Positions 46,090 through 56,985 of a stretch of DNA of 64,000 nt are shown here, piece after piece. Numbering within the stretch: the stretch's first letter is position 1; every line of letters begins with the position of its first letter. Position numbers and translations under genes: made by a program. Source of the DNA: Euclidia mi (taxonomy: Eukaryota; Arthropoda; Insecta; Lepidoptera; Erebidae); assembly GCA_944739405.2 (NCBI GenBank), contig OX123182.2:41851598-41915597 (forward strand), given 5' to 3'. The notes beneath the pieces were generated by a model, which worked only from the letters and a program-made list of their open reading frames with translations, made no database searches and was not told the DNA's origin.

Positions 46090-46215
46090 AGAGTTAACCA
46101 GCGAAACCGAGCTAAACAGAATGTCTCGGGTTCATAACCCACGGCATGCACGACTTACATTACTAGGATATGTGTGTATTGGATTGATAATTACATAATC
46201 GGTTGTTAGCTACCG
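46090..46215 (+). repeat. SINE-like head fragment
   Basis: GTTAACCAGCGAAACCGAGC ... GTCTCGGGTTCATAACCCACGGC ... TATGTGTGTATTGGATTG resembles the head of the GCAGCGATAGCC SINE group, strongly diverged. Confidence 0.35.
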
Positions 46216-46225
46216 ATAATTCGCA

Positions 46226-46488
46226 CCCTTGGATTGACCACCCCAACTATTGCAATAGAAAAAGGTTGACAGTACCGAACTCCTCTGAAAGGATAAGGGA
46301 TATATAGGAATGGTATAGGTTCCAGGAAGATACCTGACTTGCAGTATCCCGCTCTAAGCGCCGACTATTCTTTGACAGGTATTTCGCCTCTGCACGAGGC
46401 ATCCTCAGGAGCGATGGGCAACGACGCGATGGGCAACAACTGAGCTCAGTCTTTGCGTAGTGGGTGCCTCTTTCCTTCCATTAGGTTA
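46226..46488. repeat. Monomeric copy of the 53.6-kb foldback element
   Basis: CACCCTTGGATTGACCACCC, then CAATAGAAAAAGGTTGACAG, GGTTCCAGGAAGATACCTGA and the middle GCCTCTGCACGAGGCATCC-TCAGGAGCGATGGGCAAC, ending CTCTTTCCTTCCATTAGGTTATA. It has the same left arm and middle as the element at 53618-54035 but is not palindromic, so it represents the ancestral layout (its 5' end is missing). Confidence 0.7.
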
Positions 46489-48520
46489 TATCGAGCTGTA
46501 ATGACTTTGTGAAATGTTCTGTTAACCCAGGTTGATTTGGTTGCAAGTTGCCTCAAATATAACCTCCTTCAAAGAATAGAACGAATGAGGGTGTTTTATA
46601 TTTCTTCTACCACCAGACGGCGCTTAGTAGGTATGCGTCACGTCTTGGTCAGGTCCAAATTGACTTCAGATATGTACAGATGCGTACACACACTTATTAC
46701 AAACAAACACATACGTACGAAAATATAGGGGCTTTGACAGTTTTGACAGGTTTCTGGACCTGATGCCTCAGTGCTGCGTGAGCGTCATTTCAGAAGACCC
46801 TCATTACCAGTCCATCTTTATGTACAAGACTGATCTATCTACTTCAAGCACTGAAGCTGGCATATTGCAACCCAGGATGAACATACATTATGAGGATTTC
46901 TGATATTTCGGAATACTTACTACAAACAATACTATTTGTGTAAAACGCATTTATGTATAGGTACTACACAAATTTATAAACAAGCAAATAATATCTGGCG
47001 TACATTTCGAACATTCTTTATCAGATTCCCTTTTGTAAATGCCAACCTTTTCATGGTTAAGCAATGTTCAACGTGCCAATAGCGGACACCACATAATGGA
47101 GTACAAGTAATAATCCCTAAAACTTTGATAAATTTACGTTGCATGAAAATAATATATAATATATTAGAAGAAATTAATAAAAAAAATAAAGACACTCAGA
47201 TAAGGAAGGTCCAAATTACACTTCAAATGCTTGTTCTCGTTGGAAAACCATAATTATTATGTAATCATTATACCAACCACAACGTTATATAAGCGTTACT
47301 ATTATGGCCTGTTCATAAAAACATCTGATGTGGGTATCGGCGGATGCGGAGAAGGCAGCTTTGCTTTAATCTAAAACACATTGCCAGTGATACTGACACA
47401 TTTGATACGCAAAGACGAGCTCATGCAGCTGTGTGATGATTGACTTACTTGTATATCAGGTCGTTGTACAACTCAGATGGAGCCAATCATGTGGGGGACG
47501 CTGGCTAGCTCGAACGCTGGAGCATATTTGGAAGTATACAGGACTATGTCTAAGTAGAAGAGCCAGCCTGTTTATCTGATGATCTACCTCCTGCCAGGTG
47601 TGGACGTTATTGGTTTGATTCGATTCCACACGAGACTATTAATGTGTGAGTAGGTACTATCCAAAAGCCATACCATACTTTAACTAATTTTAAAGAAAAC
47701 AGTTTTCAAATTGATACTTAGTCTTACTCTGTTATCCGCATGACGACAAAAGGTCACTTCCCCGTTTCACTCCGCAGGTGTCGTAAGAGTAGACTAAGAA
47801 AAATTATATCTGTGATAAGATGGAAAACTTGACATCAAACCCCATACCAACCCGTCTGGCCAACGTGGTAAAGTGGGCTAACTCCTACTATTAACTCACA
47901 CTACTACTGTGAAGCAAATTGGGACTTAAGTTCAACTGTGCACTTCGAAAGGTTATAAATGCCTTGTTTTGTACAGATATAATATTGTTTGTATGGCGAC
48001 TCGTAAGTGCCTATTGTAACGTGATGATTGATTTAACGATTGCATGAATAACAACATCAGGCGCCGAATGTAAGGAGGTATTTCCCGCTCGTCACAGCTA
48101 TTTGTTAAGTGGCACTAATCACCGTTTATCCTCACGTAGACTTTCAGGGTCACTTTACCTAGAATACAAACTTTACGTTAAGTTACTTTAAGTTTTACAA
48201 ATATTGAATAACAAATAGTAACAACTTAAGAAGGAAGATGCAATATAAGGTGAGAAGATTTTGAACAAACTTGGTAATATAATTTGGATGAATATTTGAA
48301 GATTGAATCAATAACATGTATCAGTACTATTATGATAGTACTACAGCAAATACAATCAAAATTACACATCTCTAGACGATAATTTAATGTTGGTAAGTAC
48401 ATGAACATTACATTAAACTAAGCTAGAAACACTGAAATATTTGCAATAACAAAAAATTGTAATCAGCAACAGCGAACAATTTTTAATACTGTTTCCATAT
48501 AAAAGAAAATATAAAAAATC
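46489..48520. other. AT-rich sequence with LINE-tail fragment
   Basis: Bases 47740-47890 (TTTCACTCCGCAGGTGTCG ... CCATACCAACCCGTCTGGCC) are a LINE 3'-tail fragment also seen at 12400-12530. The rest shows nothing I can name. Confidence 0.4.
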
Positions 48521-48524
48521 TTAG

Positions 48525-48860
48525 TCTGTTTGTAAATCTAGGTAAGAGAACGTGTATCTAATGTCCTCATCACCGTGCATCCCACCGAACAAAACGAAAC
48601 CGATACCTACTAAAACTATACAGATTAACGTCAATATCCTTCAACGTTGACAATGTTGCGGAACACTAGCTGCGTGAGTCACACGACGCGATGCGATGCG
48701 AGCTGAGAAATATCGTCACTTAACGATAAGTAACGTAGAAACGTGAGATAACATCGCAGCAGTCAGATATGACGGTAAGCGTTACATTCACGTCTTGTGT
48801 GTTGCTTGTGAAGATGTAGGACCCAAAATAACGAGCAGATAATATCATCTTGGTCAGCAT
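48525..48860. promoter_or_regulatory. CpG-rich region, candidate promoter or exon
   Basis: GTCACACGACGCGATGCGATGCGAGC and neighbouring CpGs stand out from the AT-rich background. Minus strand: 48648-48523 is open for about 40 codons with a hydrophobic run (LICIVLVGIGFVLFGG) ending in TAA, so a terminal exon of an unknown membrane protein is possible. Alternatively the CpG part could be the 5' end of the minus-strand transporter, 19 kb upstream of exon 1. Plus strand: ATGACG|GTAAGC at 48771 looks like a short first exon with donor. None of these is supported well enough to call a gene. Confidence 0.25.
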
Positions 48861-48864
48861 GACT

Positions 48865-50925
48865 ATTTCATATTGAAGTCATCAGATTTCCTTGAGTCTA
48901 AAAATTTTAGAAGAAGTATGATTGATTTTGTAATTGTAGATGAACGTCTGAGAAGAAATGTGCTAGATACAAGAGTGTATCGAGGGATCGGCATCCACAC
49001 ATACCCCTTCTTGGTGATGAGCCAGATAAGTGGGCTCTTTAAAGGATGGCGACATCGAGAGTATAAGGAAAATAGGGTCTTGGAAAGAATAAAAGTAGAA
49101 AGTCTGCAAGAGAAAGATGTGAAAGATGAGTATAAGCAAAGATTGATAGCAAGATTTGAGAGGTTCGATGGCATAAATGATATGCGATAATTATGGCAAT
49201 CCTTTACATAAGAGATAGTATGTGTAGCGTCTGAAATATGTGGTGTGATCAAGAGAAGGAAAATACGAAAGGTTAAGAATAAATGGTGGGACAAGGATGT
49301 ACAATCAGCAGTGTCAGAGAAGAGAAAAGCTTGGTTAGATTGTTTGGCTGCCAGAGCAAATGAAAGAATGGGAAAGGCAACGAGTGATGACATAGATGAA
49401 GCGAGAAAGGAGTTTGGTAGGTCAAAAAGAATAGTGAAAGAAATTGTTAAAAGGAAAAAAGAGGAAAAGAAAGATGAGTTTGATAGCAGACTATCTGAAG
49501 ATTTCCGGAGAAACATAAAGTTTTTCTGGAAATCCGTTCGTGCAGCTCGAGGAAAAACTCAAGCCTCAGAATACACGTCAATCAGAGACAAGAATGGAAA
49601 GATACTGAATGGTGAATCGTGCTTGCTGAAGAGATGGAAGGAGTATTTTGAAGGTTTATTTGAAAGAATGGCGAAAGAGACATCGATCGACGAAATTAAT
49701 GGTAATAATAGCAATGATGAAAGCAATATTGGCGTGGATGAGATTGTGAAGGCGCTAGGAAGTATGAAATTAGGTAAGGCTGCAGGTCTATTGCACATTC
49801 GTGGATTTGGAAAAGGCTTACAATAAAGTGGTGAGGAATTAAATGTGATCGGTACTGTCGATGTATGGGGTGAACAGCAGTCTCATACGAGCTCTGAAAT
49901 CCCTTTATGAACCTTCTAGAGCTTGTGTGAGGATAAATGGGTCGTAACTGACTGGTTTACCATCGAAACACGTGTTAGACAGGGATGTGTAGCGTCGCCG
50001 TGGCTGTTCAACCTCTTCATGGACAGTTGTTTGTAAGATTTGAAACTTAGTGATTGTGGATTAAGGATGAAATAGTTACTTGTCAAATGCCTCCTTTATG
50101 CTGATCATCAGGTAATACTTGCGTCATCAGCGGAGGAGTTGCAGGAGATGGTAGCAATCATGCATGGTGCCTTAGGGAGGAAAGGAATGAAAGTGGATGT
50201 GGACAAGACGAAAGTTATGGTTTTTGAAAAGGAGGAATGTGTTACGGCTTGTAATGTTATGATCGATGGACAATAAGTGGAGCAAGTGAATGATTTTGTA
50301 TATTTAGGTTTAAGGTGATAACTAGGAATGGTAAGAATTAAGAAGATATTGAAAGAAGAGTTAATGCAGGTAATATGGTGAATGGAGCTTTGAAGGCTTA
50401 TAAGAACAGTCAGAACGTGTTCGAAAAGGCACGTTCGGCTGTGCATAGAGGGGTGTTAGTACCTACATTTATGAATGGTAGTGAAAGTTGGGTATGGCAG
50501 AATAAACATGAAAGTAGAATAAATGCTGTAGAAATAAGAGCACTGAGAAGTATGTGTGGAGTGTCTTTGAACGACAGAGTAAAGAATTGTGTGAGTGTTG
50601 TGGGGTAAAAGAAGATGTAGTGACAACCATTGAGAAAGGTATGCTAAGATGGTTTAGACACATGGAGAGGATGGAAGACGAAAGACTGACCAAGAAGTTA
50701 TATAAGGCAAGTGTGAATGGGACAAGAGGAAGAGGAAGACCTAGACGGACGTTCTCTGAACAGATTGGAGACATCCTAAAATAAGGACAGGTTAGAAGTA
50801 CCGAAGAGCTTGCATGAGAAATTTGATGTGAGTGAATGAAGCAAGAGTCATTGTAAATGGCGTCCCATATTCTCTGCCTACCCCTCCAGGAAACAGGCGT
50901 GTAAGTCTATGTATACATGTATGTA
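48865..50925 (+). mobile_element. Inactive LINE with APE-type endonuclease and reverse transcriptase
   Basis: The fragments lie in order. 48873-49190 is the end of the endonuclease: SMIDFVIVDERLRRNVLDTR then THTYPFLVMSQI, where a [ST]DHFLV motif is expected, so the catalytic D-H has become Y-P. 49245-49826 is the linker and RT N-terminus (NKWWDKDVQSAVSEKRKAWL, RNIKFFWKSVRAARG). 50097-50108 is the RT active site, YADH instead of YADD. 50375-50784 is the C-terminus (PTFMNGSESWVW, MLRWFRHMERMEDERLTKKL, GRGRPRRTFSEQIGDILK). Stops and frameshifts separate the blocks. The 3' UTR ends CTCTGCCTACCCCTCCAGG-AAACAGGCGTGTAAGTCTATG, homologous to the TACAGGCGTGA SINE tails. The open frames on the opposite strand here are shadows. 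Confidence 0.82.
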
Positions 50926-51640
50926 TGTCATCAGATTTCCTACTTGAACTTATTAGCATAACAATTGTGTATCTCTCTGCTATACATTTAGGTATCATAC
51001 AGACTGATATAGTAAATATAAATCAAACATTGATAAACGGTATGTATGTGTTTATTTATAGTCTATTCGTGCCGAGATTACAACAATCTATTCCTTCTTG
51101 TGTTGACAATATAAGCGGTCCGTTGACTATCTGGATTCTCCCACTGAAAACAAAAACATAGTTGTTTTACCTTTTTATTTATTTTATTTATTGTATGCCT
51201 ATGAATGTAAAACTCAGATCTATGGTAGATTATAAGTTTCATCATTGTATTTCAGCATTTCATATGTTTTCCTTATATTGATGGGTTTGGTTTACAAGGT
51301 AATACCCTTTTTCATTTATTTTTTCTAAATTCAAATAGTCCGTAGAATAAAGAAAAAATATAGACGTCGCACTACATCAGCAGTTTAACCCAATTTGTTT
51401 ATTTCAGTTTCACTTATAATATGTAATATGTATAATATATATGTATACTTATTATGTATAATATGTATGTATTTACAAAAAAAAAGTATATATGTATGTT
51501 TATCCATTATCTAGTACCCATAATACAAGCTCTGCTTAGTTTGGGACTAGATGGTGATGTGTGTATGTAGTAGAATATTATTACTATTATGTAGTTTTTT
51601 CTTTTGTGTACTCGGAAATATCCGGTGTTAGACTGATGGC
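50926..51640. other. AT-rich sequence
   Basis: No gene; (ATGT)n-like runs near 51420-51500. This could include the 3' UTR of the minus-strand LINE that follows. Confidence 0.4.
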
Positions 51641-51646
51641 ACGGGC

Positions 51647-52915
51647 CTAGTGAGCATCAGACATGTTATGTGTGTTAGATTGTGAAGTGTGGGTGGTGAC
51701 ATTGTTTGTTAGGGGTTGGGTACTGTCCGGTTCGCAATGAAGGAATTTTTTTACCAATCTACACGTGTTGAGTATCACTGCTTTTTGCAATAAGTGGTAG
51801 GTGAGTGGCGGTAAATCTAAAATCTTGAGGGATTGGTGTAATTGTTTTGGAATTACTCCTGTTGTTGAGATAACAATCGGTATAATCGTTACTTTTTGTA
51901 AGTGCCATATGCGTATGATTTCATCTTTAAGTTCAATATATTTACTTAGTTTCTCTGCAATAGTGTTCTGAATGTTATGTGTGTTTGGTACGGCAATGTC
52001 TATGAGATATCCTGTGTTAGTTATTTTGTTTATTAGAGTGATGTTAGGTCTATTGTAATGGACGGTACGGTCAGTAAGGATGGCTCGGTCAAAGTATAAT
52101 TTGGTTGTAGAATTTTCGAGGACAGTTTTAGGATTATACTTGTAGTAGGCTGTTATGGAATCTAATGAAATTGTATTGTTGTGCAAGTTTTTGATGTATG
52201 ATATTGGCTACCTGATCATTGCGGTGCTTATAATCCGTTTGGGCTATAGCTTTGCATGCACCTGTTATGTGTTGAATGGTTTCTGAGGAGCTATTACATT
52301 TGCGGCAAGAGTCATTGTGTAGGTTTTTGATTATGTGCTTTTTATAATTTCGTGTTTCAATAATTTGGAATAAGTTTCTGGAAAGAGTACACCTCGGCTT
52401 AGCCATGCGTTCGACGCTTCTTTGTCGACATTTTGTCATAGATCGTAATAGTGTCTACCATGCAGGGACTTTTGGGCCCATACTGCCATCTTAGTTTTAT
52501 CATCTGTTAGTTTTTCGGTAGCTTGTTCTGTTGTATCTTTCAAATTAAGTGGAGTGAGTTTCTGATCATTATGACATGCTGCTCTGTGGAATGTGGATAG
52601 TGCTGTTTTGCTAAAAAAGCATTATCTAAGATTCGTAATTTGTTTGTTGTGAAGATTTCTGATGTCGATGAGTACTCTGCCTCTTTTTTTCCTGGGCAAT
52701 GTTAGTCTTTGAAGACAGGATCTAGGGTGATTTTTACGAAACTTTGTCATTGAAGTGTTTATTTTGCGTTGAAGATTTTTGAGTTCCGTTTTGGTCCAGT
52801 TTATTACGCCAAAAGAGTAAGTTAGTAATGGGATGGCAAAAGTGTTGATAGCTTTAATGGTGTTCCTTGCATTTAGTTGTGTTTTTAATATTGTGTTAAG
52901 CCTGTGTTGAAATTT
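51647..52915 (-). mobile_element. LINE remnant with restriction-like endonuclease (R2/R4/Dong type)
   Basis: Minus strand, read from 52915. First comes the RT thumb region, NTIKAINTFAIPLLTYSFGV then WTKTELKNLQRK, NHPRSCLQRLTLP and LIDIRNLHNKQITNL. It then breaks and resumes at 52439 with the CCHC zinc knuckle C-RK-C-NSSSETIQ-H-ITGA-C. After a frameshift near 52175 comes the endonuclease part: YYKYNPKTVLENSTTKLYFD, RPNITLINKITNTGYLIDIA and VPIVISTTGVIPKQLHQSLK-like sequence. CCHC followed by a PD-(D/E)XK-type nuclease after the RT is the layout of R2/R4/Dong LINEs. RPN stands where RPD is expected, so the nuclease is probably dead. 5'-truncated. Confidence 0.75.
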
Positions 52916-53215
52916 GATTATTATTACTTATGAATTATTTCTAGAGTAAGAGTAAGATACATAAACAAATGACGTTTCTAAGTAATAAAATGCAGATTTT
53001 AATTTGAACAGGTTTAATATATCACACAAGTGTCTGTTTTTACGTGCAAATTTATTTTTCGATATCGAGAGTCTATCAACATTCTATTGAAATGAATTCT
53101 GAGTAAACCTAAACTAAGGATATATTGTAAACATTATCGATATTTTATCGATATTAATTTTGGGTGCATAGGGTTCCCACCAAGAACTTGGGGTCCCAAG
53201 CCAACCTCACCTGCA
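52916..53215. other. AT-rich sequence
   Basis: No feature recognised. Confidence 0.4.
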
Positions 53216-53219
53216 AGTG

Positions 53220-53395
53220 GTGCACCTGCCGATCAACGGACGAGGCTCTGGCAAACAAAATGTCCCAGTAAGCGGCAATAGGCTCGCCACCTATTGCGTG
53301 GGATCAAAACACTGGCGAAAAGTGGGCGTTTAATATGCCTCTGCCTACCCCTTCGGGGAGACAGGCGTGAGTCTATGTATGTATGTGTAATTTTG
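53220..53395 (+). repeat. Truncated SINE with TACAGGCGTGA tail
   Basis: AGTAAGCGGCAATAGGCTCGCC, AAAAGTGGGCGTTTAATATGCC, then CTCTGCCTACCCCTTCGGGG-AGACAGGCGTGAGTCTATG and (TATG)n. The tRNA head is missing. Confidence 0.65.
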
Positions 53396-53617
53396 AGTAA
53401 GCCTATCACTAGTCAAGTGAACATTAGTGACAAACTATGAAGATTCTTCCCTAGATTAAAATCATTGGTCAAAGTGAAGTAAATATATTGGGTTTAACCG
53501 CCATTGTAGCGCGAATTCTATGTATTTTCTATATTCTAAGACTCGCCCGAATGTTCGCTAAAACACACTCATTTGTTATAGTTGATTGAATCAGGCGTTA
53601 CTTGGCGGAACTCCATT

Positions 53618-54035
53618 GTAACCTAATGGAAGGAAAGAGGAACCCACCACGCACCCTCGGATTGACCACCCCAACTATTGCAATAGAAAAAGGTTGACAA
53701 TATCGAACTCCTCTAAAAGAATAAGGGATATAGGAATGGTATGGGTTCCAGGAAGATACCTGACTTGCATTGGCATCCTCAGGAGCGATGGGCAACGACA
53801 GTCGTTGCCCATCGCTCCTGAGGATGCCTCGTGCAGAGGCGAAACACGTGTCGAGGAATAGTCGGCGCATACAGCGGGATACTGCAAGTCAGGTATCTTC
53901 CTGGAACCCATACCATTCCTATATCCCTTATCCTTTTAGAGGAGTTCGATATTGTCAACCTTTTTCTATTGCAATAGTTGGGGTGGTCAATCCGAGGGTG
54001 CGTGGTGGGTTCCTCTTTCCTTCCATTAGGTTACA
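53618..54035. mobile_element. Inverted-dimer foldback element
   Basis: TGTAACCTAATGGAAGGAAA at 53618 is matched by its complement ending at 54035. The arms stay almost identical for about 155 bp, and the centre is another long palindrome (GGCATCCTCAGGAGCGATGG ... GTCGTT around 53802). The right half contains the middle portion of the single-copy relative at 46226, while the left half lacks about 80 bp of it. So this is a head-to-head duplication of one element with a deletion in one arm, not an ordinary MITE. Open frames across it (53598-54051, both strands) are by-products. Confidence 0.85.
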
Positions 54036-54520
54036 CTCATTTGTTTTGTAACATTCGCGAGAATGCTCATTACAGGTGAATGCTCAAGTGTATCAGCGCC
54101 ATTACATAATAATTTAGACAGCTTATTAGTTTAAATCTCTTTCGTGTTAGTAATAAAATTTCTCGAATTTTCAAGATTACTTCCTTTACTTCATGGCTAT
54201 ACATGATGTCCATTTTCAGATTTCCCCAACAAACTATCTAATTATAAGAGATTGTAAACAAGCCAGGGATGTAATAGGCCCGACCCATCAGGCAACCGCG
54301 GCTTGAGTGGAATCAACCTACTAAAACCTTGTTAGCGTGTTACATTGACGGTACTATAATGAAGAAATATGTGCCAAAATATATCTTTAGCGTTTTTCAA
54401 CATGATTTGATAAATACTTTTGAACATAAGGACATGTTAAAAAAATATAATCATTATTCTGTTGACACAAAAAATAGTTTCCAAAACGTGACCTTGCTAA
54501 GTAAAACTTTTCCACACTGA
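54036..54520. other. 3' flank, no feature
   Basis: Nothing recognisable apart from the AT-rich flank of the I29 gene that follows. Confidence 0.4.
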
Positions 54521-54528
54521 ACAAGATT

Positions 54529-54534
54529 TTTATT
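54529..54534 (-). terminator. Poly(A) signal AATAAA for the first I29 gene
   Basis: Minus-strand AATAAA (plus TTTATT) about 43 nt after the stop codon, at the expected distance for 3' end formation. Confidence 0.6.
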
Positions 54535-54576
54535 GTACATAAAAAGAAAAAAGCGTTATTTTTAATCAATTGCTAG

Positions 54577-54861
54577 TTACTTACTGCCGTATCCTTTCTT
54601 CTCATCTGCAGTAAAACCAGCGAACTGGTTGATGCCATAAGTAGTTTCGGGACTGATAGCATTTCTCTCGTTTATTTCTTGCAAATTCTTCACGAACGCA
54701 TCGTAGTGGGTCTGTCTGTCAGCTTCATCAATATAATGTCTGTCAAAACGCTTGAGAAACTTCTCGAATAAGTTCGGAGCATCGTTCACATCATAATATG
54801 TTGAATCAGCATTAGCAGCGGCAAAAGTAACAATAAGTAGAATTAAACTCACAGCGCGCAT
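54577..54861 (-). CDS. Cathepsin-propeptide (I29) inhibitor-like secreted protein
   Basis: The 94-residue protein starts at ATG 54861; an in-frame GTG two codons upstream is not a likely start. Residues 1-18 (MRAVSLILLIVTFAAANA) form a signal peptide. The rest is a stand-alone inhibitor I29 domain: YYDVNDAPNLFEKFLKRFDR, then the ERFNIN-like helix HYDAFVKNLQEINERN, then YGINQFAGFTADE, the propeptide motif that docks on cathepsin L-type proteases. No protease domain follows, so it resembles Bombyx cysteine protease inhibitors (BCPI/CTLA-2-like). The stop overlaps a GTAAGT, a possible splice donor (GGCA|GTAAGT), so a further exon is conceivable. A TATA box and a poly(A) signal flank it. Confidence 0.82.
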   Translation of the reverse strand: MRAVSLILLIVTFAAANADSTYYDVNDAPNLFEKFLKRFDRHYIDEADRQTHYDAFVKNLQEINERNAISPETTYGINQFAGFTADEKKGYGSK

Positions 54862-54946
54862 TTTCACGAGATTATTTTACTTTATTGCAAGCGCTATTTA
54901 CCGTGCTGTACAATGTTTATCTTTGTCATTACTCAGTTGCAACGCA

Positions 54947-54954
54947 TATTTATA
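54947..54954 (-). promoter_or_regulatory. TATA box of the first I29 gene
   Basis: Minus-strand TATAAATA in the context CCTATAAATATGCG, about 90 nt before the start codon; this implies a 5' UTR of roughly 55-65 nt. Confidence 0.6.
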
Positions 54955-54957
54955 GGA

Positions 54958-55560
54958 TTGTGCTAAAATTATTAGCAGCGGTGACCCAATTAACCGCATG
55001 ACGATATGCCACTATTTATTTGACTCTTTACCTTATTTTGAACACATAATATGTACCATATTTATTTTAAATATTGTTTATTTTTCCTCGATGGTGCTAC
55101 ATTATATTATTATTACGCTGCTATGCGTAGAGTACCTAGCATAAAATAATTTTATACGATTTTCTAGTCGTTATATGTATTTGTTTTCTAAAAATGATAA
55201 CTATGGTTTATATCTATTGTACAGATGCCATAAATAAGTATGTACTTGTATGAGATTTTGCAGAGTCAACCATGTTTTGGGTGTACCATAGGTAAAGCTT
55301 AAATCTGATGACTTGGTGGGTAAATGAATAATATATTTGTTTACCGTCTATCCTAGAGAACAAGCTTCTTAGTTTGGCGATAAATTGTAATCGAAATATT
55401 TTTTATCCTGGATAGGTCTACTCCTAATTTTGATTTATTTTGCCTGCTTAGTTCTTTGTATTTTAAATAACTTGAAAACCTGTACCGTTACATCTCTCAA
55501 GTTTTTCTTTATCACGACATGATGGAACTCATTATTTTATTAATACCAATTTAATACGAA
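54958..55560. other. AT-rich intergenic sequence
   Basis: No feature recognised. Confidence 0.4.
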
Positions 55561-55562
55561 AG

Positions 55563-55835
55563 ACTGACAAAGAATATTATATAAGGCAAGTGTGAATGGG
55601 ACAGGACGAAGGGGAAGACCTAGTCGGACGTTCTCTGACCAGATTGGAGACATCCTAAAAAAAGGACAGTTCAGAAGTACCCTAAACAGCATGCATGAGA
55701 AACTTGATGGGAGTGAATGAAGCAAGCGAGGTATGTCAGGATCATTGCAAATGGCGTTCCGTAGTCTCTGCCTATCCCTCCGGGAACCAGGCGTGAGTCT
55801 ATGTATGTGTATGTAAGTATGTAATAATAATTGTA
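55563..55835 (+). mobile_element. 3' end of the 48.9-kb-type LINE
   Basis: GACTGACAAAGAATATTATATAAGGCAAGTG encodes the LTKKLYKASVNG-type end. RGRPSRTFSDQIGDILK-like sequence follows, then the 3' UTR ending CTCTGCCTATCCCTCCGGGAA-CCAGGCGTGAGTCTATG with (TATG)n. It is a severely 5'-truncated copy. Its last 165 bp are the start of the tandem duplication. Confidence 0.7.
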
Positions 55836-56971
55836 ATATATGTTGTAGTATTTCATATCTTCTACTGCTACTGCTACTGCTACCCATGATTCTGGAGTGA
55901 AAGTACTACAAATTATTAAGCATTTTAGTATCTTAAAAAGATACATCCTACACCAGAAATAAATCCTCTATCGCGTGAGACAAAATTGTGAAATAGTTTG
56001 TTGCGTAATACTCGTCTGCTACTACTCCCGCTGCCAACAGACATCCGTAATAACAACTAAGTTTGTAGTCATCTACAGGCAAGGTTAGGAGACTACAAGC
56101 ATGATTATATGTGTGTGTGGTTAGAAGCTTGGGTAAGCACTAAAACATCTTTAAAATCATTACATGCTCTAATAGTTCGAAGCAGTAATATCACCATTTC
56201 TGCTTTGATAATTTCACGTACAAAAAGTTAAGAAGGCTCTTATCAGCGTTTATTCTTGACTAGACGTCGCCAGCAGCTTCGCCTGCGTCAATTATACGTA
56301 TAAACATTCCTCTTGAATCATTCTATCTATTAAAAAAACCGCATTAAAATCCGTTGCGTAGTTTTTAAGATTTAAGCATATATAGGGACAGACAGACAGA
56401 AGACACTTTGTTTTATACTATGTAGTGATATAGCCATATGATAATAACTTTAATCAAAGGATAATAAATATATAATGGATAATAAAAGTTTATCTGTTTT
56501 ATTACATTTATTTCATTTCGGATTTTAACAGCTGGTACTATAGATGTCTGCTATCATCGTTGATCCTCGGAACTGTAAAAAAAGAGATCATTTGTTATGT
56601 CCTTATATCTATTTTTATACACCAAGTATCAGCAATACAGTATTGTTGTTAATATTTCACTACACATTTTGTATAGCTACTAAATAACGCTTATTTACAT
56701 ACTCTACATAATTCATAAGTCAAATTACCATGTTATATAAAATTCTGAATAAAAGAGCCTGGTTTCAGTATACGTCCTATTCTTTCGCATTTCGTTCTAT
56801 ATAAAGTACACATTTTGATGTAATTACAAATCTGGTTGGACTAGTAAGCGGACCCTAAAGCCGAAGGGATGCTACTGAAAAACAGTTAGGGCATTATCTA
56901 TGGTTCGGGCGATGATGATGATGTGGAGCAAGTACCTACAGTTGCTGTAGGTAAATATGATTTTAATATTA
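55666..56971. repeat. 1.3-kb tandem duplication, copy 1
   Basis: It starts ACAGTTCAGAAGTACCC inside the LINE tail. It carries an inverted Helitron-like element (56262-56430) and a partial RTE-type tail (56845-56925), and ends GTAGGTAAATATGATTTTAA. Repeated at 56986-58297 with scattered substitutions and small indels. Confidence 0.9.
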
Positions 56972-56985
56972 CCTATGTCATCATC

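Noticed and set aside
48863..49516. 217-codon open frame on the minus strand
   Set aside because: It is the antisense of the plus-strand LINE, whose frames match retrotransposon protein motifs; the antisense protein has no family resemblance.
53598..54051. Overlapping open frames of 78-93 codons on both strands
   Set aside because: They fall in the inverted-dimer foldback element and mirror one another; by-products of the palindrome.
54577..54867. Cathepsin L gene (protease)
   Set aside because: Only the I29 propeptide-like domain is present; no catalytic Cys, His or Asn region of peptidase C1 was seen downstream.
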